A DNA stretch of 64,000 nucleotides from Chrysaora quinquecirrha (taxonomy: Eukaryota > Cnidaria > Scyphozoa > Semaeostomeae > Pelagiidae), in assembly GCA_014526335.1 (NCBI GenBank), contig JACTAT010000171.1, positions 124,001-188,000 on the forward strand. The letters run 5' to 3'. Below the pieces are notes generated by a model. It had not been told where the DNA came from and ran no database searches. It worked only from the letters and a program-made list of their open reading frames with translations. Of this stretch, positions 22,001 to 32,000 are shown in pieces. The translations under genes and the position numbers were made by a program. Numbering within the stretch: the stretch's first letter is position 1; each line of letters begins with the position of its first letter.

Positions 22001-25000
22001 ATACGAAATCAAGATGCTAATGAATATGGTATGAAATGAAGATGCTGATGAATACAGTAGGAAGTGAAGATACCAAAATGCAGTATGAAATGAAGATGAT
22101 AATGAATATGGTATAAAATGAAGATGCTTTTGAATACAGCATAAAATGAAGATGCAAACGAATATGGTATGAAATGAAGATACAAATGAATACGATATAA
22201 AATGAAGATGCTAATGGATGCCGTATGAAATGAAGATGCTAATGAATATGGTATGAAATGAAGATGCTTATGAATACGGCATAAAATGAAGATGCAAACG
22301 AATATGGTATGAAATGAAGATACAAATGAATACGGTATAAAATGAAGATGCAGTATAAGATGAAGATGCTAATGAATACCGTATGAAATGAAGATGCTAA
22401 TGAATATGGTATAAAATGAAGATGCTAATGAATACGGTATAAAACGAAGATGCTTTTGAATACAGCATAAAATGAAGATGCAAACGAATATGGTATGCAA
22501 TGAAGATAAAATGAATACCATATAAAATGAAGATGCTAATGGATGCCGTATGAAATGAAGATGCTAATGAATATGGTATGAAATGAAGATGCTAATGAAT
22601 ATGGTATAAAACGAAGATGCTTTTGAATGCCGCATAAAATGAAGATGCAAACGAATATGGTATGAAATGAAGATACAAATGCATACCATATAAAATGAAG
22701 ATGCCAATGGATGCAATATGAAATGAAGATGCTGATGAATATGGTAAGAAATCAAGATACAAAAGAATATGGTAAGAAATGAAGATGATAGTCAATACTA
22801 TATGAAATGAATATGATGATGAATTCCGTATGAAATGAAGATGCTAATGAATACAGTTCGCAATAAAGATGCCAATAAATGCAGTATGAAATGAAGATGC
22901 CCATGAAAGGAACCACACCACGAAAAGAATATGTAAGTGACTGCGGTATGAATTGAAACTCCTTACTGTTAAATGTTACTATATAATGAAATAAAGATAA
23001 ATGTAAATATAATAAATATGATATGAAATGAAGTTGCTAAAAAATTAGGATTCAGTGCTACATAACAATGAAAATGTTCTCGATGATTTGCCCGTTATCG
23101 CATTGTTGGAAAAGTTACTTACAGTAGCAGCCCGAAAAAGCATTAAAACAACATTCACCCGTCTTACCTTTGGTTGTTAATGACCTCCTCTATTGTGTTC
23201 TTCCATTCGGATGAATTTGCTTTGAGCAAATCAATGAACTTGGCCATTTTCGCCTTGTGTTCGAACCTCTTAGCATTACTCAGGTTGTCGATCCACAAAC
23301 AAGCGGCGATTAACGGAACTCCATGATAGGCCGCTTCGTATGCCCCATTATTTCCCATGTGACTGACAAATGCTCTGAGTTTCTTGTGGCCAAGGAGGTC
23401 ATTTTGTGGAATCCAATCAAACGTTTTCACGTTTGATGAAACTTTGATATGTGCAGGCACTTTAAAAACAATAGTTTTATTAACAATAAATATTTTTGCA
23501 ATGAGATTTGTTCACTGGTTCTGAGGGCCGTTTAGGGAGTTCCCCTGTTCCCTTGAAAAAATCCCCTCATTCCCTTGAGGAGAGGGGTGACAGGGTAGTG
23601 GTACCATGGTACCAGAGGGGTGGTACCTGTTACAAATTTCTGAAAAGGGTGAAACCTGGTACCTCTGTCAATGCAATTTCATTCGACACAGTTGTTCACG
23701 TTGATAAAAATTGGGATTGCCTGGTATCGCCACCTGTGATTCGGGTTGGAACTTGGTACCAAATCTTGTGGTATCGGTACCAAAGAACCCCCTGTCACCC
23801 CTCTCCTGGAGTTGTTTAGGATTATTTTTCAGTTGACAGTCAAGCGGCTTGATAGAGACTTTATTCGACACAGTTGTTCACGTCGATAAAAATTTGGATT
23901 ACCTGGTATCGCCACCTGTGATTCGGGTGGAACTTGGTACCAAATCTTGTGGTATCGGTACCAAAGAACCCCCCTGTCACCCCTCTCCTGGAGTTGTTTA
24001 GGATTATTTTTCAGTTGATAGTCAAGCGGCTTGATAGAGACTTCATTCGACACAGTTGTTCACGTCGATAAAAATCGGGATTACCAGGTATCGCCACCTG
24101 TGATTCGGGTGGAACTTGGTACCAAACCTTGTCATACCGGTACCAAAGAACCCCCCTGTCATCCCCCTCCTGGAGTTTTGTAGGATAATTTTTCAGATTG
24201 GTACTCAAGCGGATTGATAGGGACAATTTTACCTGACCCCTGTTTCCTGATGTTTTCTTTACCCCTTTTCATTTTGGCCATGTTCCCTGGGTATATTTCG
24301 CATTTTCGCATGTTCCTAAAAGCCTTGAATGACCCTCGATACTCAACGGAAACCCGTATTATGGCAATGTTATGAAAACATGGTATATCAAATCAGTTGC
24401 AATTCTTCAAAACTTACGTTTAACTTTCCAGATTACTGTCTGTTTTAGTTTTGAAACAGCTTCAGCAATGGAAGACATTATTTTGTCATTTAGCGTTGAA
24501 ATTTCACTCCCAAATGAAATCAGCAGAGCGCCACTATCTCCAGAATCTTGCATGATCTTTTCAAATTCTGGTGCAAGCTTTTCAGCCGGCCTAGTCAAAA
24601 CTGGGCCTACGTAAAACACGTCTAAAAGCAAGTATTATTCAGATATGATTAACGAAGAATAAGGGACTTCTTTCTTATAGCCAACCCAGCGATTATTAGA
24701 ACGCGTTGCGTTACACAAATGACCAATAGTTCACTTAATAACGCGAGTGTGCCTAGATGCGCTTTTGTGGGACTTTTGTCTCTTCTGAGTTTCGATAAAG
24801 CACCCCAGAACTGCTGCAGTGATGAGCTACACTCTTTTTATGTTCGAAGAATTTCGAACAAACTAACTAACTAACTAACTAACCAACGCTCGAACAATGG
24901 AAAACGTGTAACAATAGCATAAGCATTTCAAGAATGCCCTTAGAGCCATTGTCTCGGCAATTGATGCGCAATTAGCGGTTGGTTTTTCACAATGGCGGCC

Positions 25001-28000
25001 TGCAAACGGCTTTGTCAATCTTAGGTCATGTGACAATTGTTCTACTGATTCGTAATAGTTCACTATGAGTCATTGTTGTTTACTTCTTAAACGATGGCAA
25101 ATTGCCACATTGGTCTAGTTAATGACATTTCAAACATTCTCATCATCAATCATAGAGTCTGGGCAAAAGCGGCAATTTCAAAATACTTTTCAAAGCAAAT
25201 CGTCATCATTCTCGCCATCATCATCATCATAATAATCATCATCATCATCATGATTACCATCACTGACGATGTGGCTGTGGCAAGATCTAAAGGAACGGCA
25301 TCACCACCACTATCACCCCTACAACCATCACCACCACCACCCCTATCTCCACCACCACAACCACCCCTACAACCATCACCACGATCACCCTTATCACCAC
25401 AACCGAGCCCCCTATAACCACCACCACAACCACCGCTACAACCATCACCACGATCACCCCTATCACAACCACCAGCCCCCCTTATCACCACCACCACAAC
25501 CACCCCTACAACCTTCACCACGACCACCTTTATCAGCACCACCACAACCCCCCTACAATCATCACTACGATCATCCCTATCACCACCACCACATCCACCC
25601 TACCACCACAATCACCCCTACCAACCAGCATCATAATCATCGTGGTCATCAACATCATCATCATAACCACCACCATTATCATAATAATCATCATCGTCAT
25701 CGTTGTGCATACCGATAAACATCTTTCATCATTTGACCGAAATAGCTATATTCAACCAGAGTCGTTCTTCGAACATGTTTTTATAAGAACCAGGAAATTT
25801 TGATCGAGGCTGGCTGTTCTTGAAGTTTTGCCGTCTTTGAGCCTGAAATGTTCTTAATCTGTTCTTAATTCCTTGGTTACTAAGAAAGCTATATTTTTCA
25901 ATGAATGTCTGGGGTGGTACTAGGTTTGTGCGAAAATGCAGCATTCTTGTCTATTCTTTGTTTGCTTGCTTTTTACGTTCAGTCTGACTGTCTTGCTTAC
26001 ATATTTACCTGATAATCGTAGGGCTTTTGAAAAGGCCAGCCTCAGCTTGTTCTTAATTTGTTCTTAAAATCGGGGCAAAATCCAGGCTCGTGTTCTTATA
26101 AAATTGTTCTTATAAAAAAAGAGTGTAACGGAAGAGACCTCTCCAAGAGATTTGACGATACGTCCATTTCAAAGCCCCGAGGGGACTACCAGGATGGTTT
26201 GTGGTACGTTTGTTCAAGGAGTGAAGGTGCGGTGTCATCGTGGTCTTAACAAGCTTACGGTATCTGAGTTCAGTGAGGCCGAGGTGCGAGCCCCAGCAAC
26301 GGTTGTATTCCAGCTATGGTCAAAATCTTGTCGCTGATCCACTTCTGAGATCGTAGTGACTAGCACTTAGTGCACCATTCTCCACCGGGAGGACGGTAGG
26401 TAACCGAAAGGGGCAACAACTGAATTTCTTGGAGGCACCCCTAAGTGTTTCTATTGCGGTAGCTTTTCACGCAGGTGGTATTTTTCTGGGTTTCGAGAGG
26501 GATAAATTTGCAACATTCTGATGCAGGCTTTGTCCAAATTGTAATCGAATGAAGGCTGCTAGAGGTCCTAAAAGTTGAAACAGTGAATTTAGGCCCATTG
26601 CAGCTAAGCTATATATGTACTTTGTTTTGTTTAACTAGCTACTTGTGTTGATCCGATACCATTGGGGCAAAAGGAAGGGCAACATATAAAGTTGAATTAG
26701 AGAGATACAGGTTCTATAAGAAAAGAGAGAGCTTTGAATTAGAAAGAGATAGTGGTTATAGATGTGGATATATATGATGCCTTCGGCGATCCCTAAACCC
26801 CCTTCTCCGTTGTAGTTTCACCTTCAGAGATTGAGTGTCGATACTAACTTGGCATAAGTGGATGCGCAAACTCAACAGCGAAGTCATTATTAACCAAATG
26901 CATCTCAGCTTGTGCAAAGATTTCTGAAAATGTCTTTTCAATTTTGTATTTCTGCGAAAATTCACCCATATGATAATTTACAAGTTTGTCTCCAACAATT
27001 CCTCCGAACAACACTGCGAAGAAATTCATGGTCCTCTCCAAAAATGTCATTTGATCGCTCGTTTCACGGAATGTCGACAATGGTACGTAGCTAGGTGGTG
27101 TCGGCACTTTTGCAGAAGACCCAAAGGCTGTAAAACAGTATGGGTGGACAACGATAAATGGTTTCTTGAAATATTCTGCTATAAAAGCAGAACAAGGATA
27201 CAGTGATAGAATGACAACCATATCAGCATCTCTGAGCTCGCTCACCGAAGAATTATCCAGCATTACTGACTCACAACAATCCCGTTGAACCTTCAAGGCA
27301 GAATTAAATGCCATAACTGGGCTTTGTAGATGGGTTTTGTTGAGCTCTTTAAGATATATTTCATGGATGTTGGCGTTTTCGCATTTTAAAGCGTAGTCAA
27401 CGTGCTTGACTTTCGATCCCCTCTTCTTCTTCATTAAATTCGTTGTCAACATCGATACCTACGATAAATATGATATACAACGTATAACCACATCCCGGGT
27501 GATGTCTTGCAGTACAGTGGAAGGATATCATCAATACGGTGGAGGATATCACCAGCCTTTTATCGGATCGGATCGGATCGAATCGGATCAAAACTCCTAC
27601 GGATACGAAGTGACTAAGAAAGTCGCAATTTCTGGAAAATCCACACAAGGAACCCCAAAATATCTTTACACATAACAGGGTTTTCTGGGGCGTAGATTCC
27701 AAAAATGCATCTAAAATATCCCCCGGAATACGTTAATAAAACATTCATGGCATTTTCATCCCGATCGGGAGTAGAATTTGCAAAAGCATTTTTCTGTTTT
27801 CATCTCGATCGGGCTTCTTTCATCCCGACCGAGTTACTCTCCTCCCGATCGGGTTTATGTCCCTAGCTGATGTAGTACTGTAGAGCGCAAAGAGTAAACG
27901 ATAACCTTACCCGATATCCTCGCGTGTGTACCTCTTCCGCCATTGTAAGAAAGTATTTATATGGGCTATTTCCTTGCTGTGGCGGGAAGAAAACAATTCT

Positions 28001-28081
28001 TTTTGCGTCAACTTTTGCTTTAACTTTTAACAAATAGAAAAGGACTGCCAAAAATACAAAAATTGCTCTGAAAGTTGCCAT
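19050..28081 (-). CDS. UGT: UDP-glycosyltransferase, membrane type, gene 1 (UGT1)
   Basis: Five minus-strand exons: 28081-27911, 27458-26849, 24621-24418, 23459-23168 and 19338-19050. All borders are GT..AG, the phases agree, and they encode 521 aa, the usual UGT length. Residues 1-25 are a signal peptide. The C-terminal half carries FDWIPQNDLLGH and the signature-like FVSHMGNNGAYEAA ... NAKR. The last exon holds TWYQYYCIDV, a membrane helix and a basic tail ending KLKKS, which fits a KxKxx ER-retrieval signal. Known members transfer sugar from UDP-sugars to lipophilic acceptors, with most of the protein in the ER lumen. The catalytic His position appears to be Pro40 (GNSPYKYF) and the partner Asp position Ser142 (VVILSLYPCS); the UDP-binding DQ is DN. 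Activity or substrate may therefore be unusual. UGT2 lies directly upstream in tandem. Confidence 0.93.
19390..22910. repeat. 28-bp minisatellite with higher-order structure in the last intron of UGT1
   Basis: Tandem 28-bp units (ATGAAGATGCTAATGAATAC plus CGTATGAA, with variants) fill most of the intron, cleanly from about 19730 to 22060 and more loosely to about 22910. A marked variant block (gatgccaatgaatacgg then gatactgatgaatacag) recurs at about 20117, 20564, 21236 and 21684. The steps are about 448, 672 and 448 bp, that is 16, 24 and 16 units, with an overall doubling of about 1120 bp (40 units). The homologous UGT2 intron has a shorter array of the same unit (29130-30290). Since 28 is not a multiple of three, it is not coding. 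Confidence 0.92.
23685..24235. repeat. Three tandem copies of a ~182-bp repeat in UGT1 intron 3
   Basis: The landmark gacacagttgttcacg occurs at about 23685, 23867 and 24048, a step of 181-182 bp. Each unit holds two or three GGTACC-centred words (ttggtaccaaa, tcggtaccaaag). The sequence 23508-23680 is a more diverged fourth copy. Minus-strand frames here are repeat-derived. Confidence 0.85.
25200..25720. repeat. CAT/ACC microsatellite and minisatellite in UGT1 intron 2
   Basis: It starts as an ATC/ATA triplet run (25213-25260), continues as ACC-rich units such as accaccacaaccacccctac, and ends as CAT runs (25630-25705). All three plus-strand frames, and some minus frames, stay open, reading as His/Pro-, Ser/Pro- or Thr-rich runs. 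This follows from the composition and is not evidence of a protein. Confidence 0.9.
25772..26125. mobile_element. TA-flanked MITE, AAGAAC subfamily (copy 1)
   Basis: The right end is GTTCTTATAAAAAAAGAGTG before TA (26126-26127). The left end is eroded (atgtttttataagaacc). It matches the reverse complement of 42602-42955 over its whole length, including the central ggtggtactaggtttgtg. GTTCTTA words recur near both ends. Confidence 0.85.
26205..26400 (+). repeat. tRNA-derived SINE-like copy
   Basis: It runs ggtgtcatcgtggtcttaac, then gagttcagtgagg, then the box-B-like ggtgcgagcccc, and ends with tctgagatcgtagtgac. It aligns by eye with 32745-32935, and it follows the MITE at 25772-26125 in UGT1 intron 2. 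Confidence 0.5.
27480..27860. other. UGT1 intron 1: minisatellite remnant and GATCGG/TCCCGATCGGG words
   Basis: 27500-27560 has three units of the 22-bp repeat from the left edge of the window. 27563-27590 is ggatcggatcggatcg. 27755-27850 has five copies or near-copies of the palindromic tcccgatcggg. At 27466-27480 the sequence atatgatatacaac is the uninterrupted counterpart of the hAT insertion site in UGT2. Confidence 0.7.
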
Positions 28082-28204
28082 TGTTTTGAAGAAGGAAAAG
28101 CCAAAATTCAGTAGTAGGCCAATAGAGATCGCATAATCATGTTATTGCATTGTTTTTACCCTTTTCTTCAATTCAATGCCCTTAAATTTCTGTATTGATG
28201 AGTT

Positions 28205-28315
28205 TCACTGCATTGCATTGTGAAAGATGATTGCTGGACAACAAAAAAAAACTGTTGCTTACCACAATGACCGCAGCAAAGAATTCAATTCTTCGAATTC
28301 CAGTAGTTACATTGA
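28205..28315 (-). promoter_or_regulatory. Conserved upstream block of UGT1 (putative promoter)
   Basis: This block, 125-235 bp upstream of the UGT1 start codon, shares ordered words with 35712-35840 upstream of UGT2: gcattgcatt, caacaa/caataacaaaa, ccgcaatga or ccacaatgaccgc, gcaaagaattc and cttcgaattc. It probably came with the duplication; conservation may or may not reflect promoter function. No TATA box is assigned. Confidence 0.35.
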
Positions 28316-28350
28316 CGTTTACGATTACTGTAAGTGAGGGGAATGAATTA

Positions 28351-28824
28351 CACTCTTTTTTATAAGAAACTTGTTTATAAGCAACTCAGTACTGAGATCA
28401 ATACCGTATTTTGCTCAACGTTTTTTTATAAGGAACCTTTGCTACCAGGTTCCATCCAAATTGCAGGTAATCCCAATTACAGGTTTTTATAAGGAACTGA
28501 GTTGAGGCTGGAGTTCCTTAATTTTCAACAAAATGAGGCTGAAGTACCTTATATTGTTATATATGTTTGAATACTAATTTTTACAGCAAATTCATATAAA
28601 CCTGCTTGATTTTTTAACTTCAAATATAATAAATGGAGTCCTTTTTGGCAGAACGATGGGAAAAATATTGTTATTCTGTTATTTTTCTGTACAAATAGTC
28701 TTGTTCTTGATAAAATTTATTCCTAGTTTTTCATCCGAGCCTTGACAGTTCCTTAAAGTTCCTTAATTTTTTGGGAATTTTCAGCCTCGAGTTCCTTATA
28801 AAGGTGTTCCTTATAAAAAACGTG
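28351..28824. mobile_element. AAGGAAC-subfamily MITE abutting a truncated AAGAAAC MITE
   Basis: 28351-28416 begins CACTCTTTTTTATAAGAAAC after TA but is cut short. From about 28417 an AAGGAAC element follows (cgtttttttataaggaac), ending GTTCCTTATAAAAAACGTG at 28824 before TA. It has the same architecture as 3040-3443 but a diverged interior. Confidence 0.7.
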
Positions 28825-28839
28825 TATTTATATATATAC

Positions 28840-29000
28840 TAAGAAGACAAGACTCAAAAGACTAGACTCTTCATCTCGACAAGCCTGTTTCGTGGTTTCC
28901 CACTCATCAGGAGATGTGCAAATAAATATATTCCTATTTCCATCATCATATAAATGTCGAGGCTTGTCGAGATGAAGAGTCTAGTCTTTTGAGTCTTGTC
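28840..29000. mobile_element. Penelope-like element fragment with inverted arms
   Basis: An arm of about 42 bp (agacaagactcaaaagacta ... gacaagcct) at 28843-28886 is repeated inverted at 28957-28999. The stretch cctgtttcgtggtttcccac plus tcatcagg between them is of the kind seen in Penelope-like retroelement ends and contains a complete hammerhead motif on the minus strand. The right arm abuts the point where UGT2 coding homology stops (about 29000). No reverse transcriptase is present. Confidence 0.6.
28872..28916 (-). ncRNA. Hammerhead ribozyme motif (type I, minimal stem III)
   Basis: Minus strand, 5' to 3'. Stem I strand CATCTC (28916-28911). Core CTGATGA (28910-28904). Stem II GTGG, tetraloop GAAA, then CCAC (28903-28892). 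Core GAA (28891-28889). Stem III strand ACA, loop GGCT, strand TGT (28888-28879). Then C (28878) at the cleavage position, and stem I strand GAGATG (28877-28872). All three stems pair perfectly: 6, 4 and 3 bp. The conserved CUGAUGA, GAA and GUC cleavage triplet are intact. Predicted cleavage is between 28878 and 28877. Very short stem III hammerheads are known from Penelope-like retroelements, some of which act as dimers. Confidence 0.85.
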
Positions 29001-29014
29001 TGATTCGACCTCCA

Positions 29015-32000
29015 TTAGATATTCATATCTCCAGACCTTTGTACGGCGGTTCTTGGATGACTTTTGATAAACTTGGACACTCGCAATGCATTTCTTTTGT
29101 AGCTGTGGATAAAATTAAAGCATTGCTAAAGTACTGAAACCAAAATGCTGTACGGTATGAAATTACGGTGCTGATGAATAAGTATGAGATGATGAATACG
29201 ATATGAAATAAAGATGCTAACGAATAGCGTATGAAATAAAGATCGTAATGGTTATGGTATAAAATGAAGATGCTAATGAATATGGTATGAAATGAAGATG
29301 CTTTTGAATACGGTCTGGAATGAAGATGCTAATGAATACGGTATGAAATGAAGATGCTAATGAATACGATCATATGAAATGAAGATGCTAATGAATACGG
29401 TCTGGAATGAAGATGCTAATGAATACCGTATGAAATGAAGATGCCAATGAATATAGTATGAAATGAAGATGCTAATGAATACAGTATGAAATGAAGATGC
29501 TCATGAATACAGAATAAAATGAAGATGCTAATGAATACGGTATGAAATGAAGGTGCTAATGAATACGATCATATGAAATGAAGATGCTATTGAATACGGT
29601 ATGAAATGAAGATGCTAATGAATACGATCATATGAAATGAAGATGCTAATGAATACCGTATGAAATGAAGATGCTCATGAATACAGAATAAAATGAAGAT
29701 GCTAATGAATACGGTTTGAAATGAAGATGCTCATGAATACGGTATAAATGCACCTGCTAATGAATACAGTATGAGATGAAGATACTATTGAATAAGCCTA
29801 ATGAAGGTGCTAATGAAAATGGCATAAAATGATAATGCAAACAAAGCAGTTTGGAATAAAGGTGCTAATTAATACGGTATACAATGAAGATGCCAATGAA
29901 AGCGGCTTAAAATCAATATGCTAATGAATATGGCATTAAATGAAGATGCTAATGAGTGTAACATTAAATGAAGACGCTAGAGAATGTGACATGCGAAGTG
30001 AGAATGCTATTGAATGCAATGCGAAATGAAGATGCTAATGAACATGGTATTAAATGAAGATTCTAATGAACACGGTATCAATTGAAAATGCTAATGAAAT
30101 GAATATAGTAATTATTATGCAAATGAATGCGGTATAAAATGAAGTTGCTAATGAATACATTGTGAAATGAAGATGGAAATGAATACGGTATGAACTGAAT
30201 ATACTAATGAAATGAATACGGTAATGAATGTGGTATGCAATGAGTATGTTGATGAATACTGTACGAAATCAACGTAAACGAACATGATATGATATGAAAC
30301 TTGGATTCTGTAGCTACTGAATTGTAGCGAAATGTGGTATTGGCGCTTCCCATCAATTTGTTTAAACAAGTTAGCCTCATAGCATCCCGAGAAAGCATTA
30401 AAACAACATTCACCCGTCTTACCTTGGGTTGTTAATGACCTCCTCTATTGTGTTCTTCCATTCGGATGAATTTGCTTTGAGCAAATCAATGAACTTCGCC
30501 ATTTTCGCCTTGTGTTCGAACCTCTTAGCATTACTCAGATTGTCGATCCACAAACAAGCGGCGATTAACGGAACGCCATGATAGGCCGCTTCGTAGGCCC
30601 CATTGTATCCCATGTGACTGACAAATGCTCTGAGCTTCTCGTGGCCAAGGAGGTCATTTTGTGGAATCCAATCAAACGTTTTTACGTTGGATGAAACTTT
30701 GATATGCTTAGGAACTGAAAAACAATAAATGGTTTGAAATAAGGCCTAGTTCATGCTTTGAAGTTACGCCGCAGCAAATTTAATTCAATTGTGAACTTTT
30801 CTCTTCGCCCTCGAGCTATGGCTAGACTAGGAGACATGTCGCGCGCGACACTGCATTCGGCGTGTTTCCCAGGGTGGCTAAACATGCGAACAACATGTCC
30901 GCCGAGTCATTCGCATGTCACGGAGACAGGAAATGTTTCTGTTGTCTCCCAGAAAGATTGGCGTGTCTCTTGCTACAAATTTTGTCGCGCGCTACAAAGT
31001 TTCCGAGGTATTTAAACTGGGAGAAACCGAGGGGACAGCAATGTCGCGCGACATGTCTCCTAGCTTAGCCAGGCCTTCAATTAGTTAAAGGTGCAGTTAA
31101 GGCGTTTTATGCGGCAGAGCTGCTGAAGAAATAGCATAGTCGGTATTCGTTTCATACTTTGCAGTTATGTTGCAGTTATGCCGAAAAAATGGACATTGAT
31201 ATTTTTCATGGCTCTGTTTTAATTCGCTGCGGCATAACGTCGATGCACGTGATCTCCGGTACTCAACCGAAGTTAGCTTACATCATGACTGCTGTGTAAT
31301 CAGACAAAGCATCTTAAAATTAGTCTACTCTGAAATACCGAATAATCGAAGGCAGTGGGTGAAAATAATCGGGGGGGAGGGGGGTTGGAAATATTTTTAA
31401 AATTTAATAAACGGTGGGATTGGAATAAACAGGGGGGTTGGAAAATACAAAACCAATTACTTTACCATAACAAATACTCTAATGTCCGCACGATGTCGTA
31501 CGATAGCAAACGAAAGCTATTTTGCAAGACAGCGATAAAAAATACGTATTATATACTCAGTTAACTCGTAGGACAGCTAAGAAAAAACTTAGTTCCAACA
31601 AATTTTTAATCTATTCATTTAGGAAATTTTGTTCAACTAGTAAAACTGTATAAGGGTGGTTGGAATGAGAGCGGAGGGGTTGGAAAATGTTCACAAATAA
31701 ACAAGCGGGGGGGGGGTGATTATTCGGTACTCTAGAGTAGGAGCAAGGTTTCATTCTCCTAGCGCTTGTAGTATTAATTTTTAGAGTGTTCAAAGTTCTC
31801 GATTCTATAAGGGCTTTGACTTTGAAAAGTAAATGGGGGTGGATCTCTTTACCTCACTCGTGAAACTTTTCATTCCACTTGGTTTAAGGCCTCATAAAAT
31901 CAAAAAACTTTGAACGCTCAAAGGACTTAGATAGCAAAACTTTGCACCTAGACTAAGTTTTGGTTACCAAATACGAATTTGGTATCGAAAACTCTAGCTA

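Noticed and set aside
19390..22910. CRISPR-like array
   Set aside because: Units are contiguous 28-bp tandem repeats without unique spacers, in an animal intron.
25094..25718. His/Pro-rich, Ser/Pro-rich and poly-Ile frames
   Set aside because: All frames are open because the sequence is a CAT/ACC repeat; it lies within a UGT intron.
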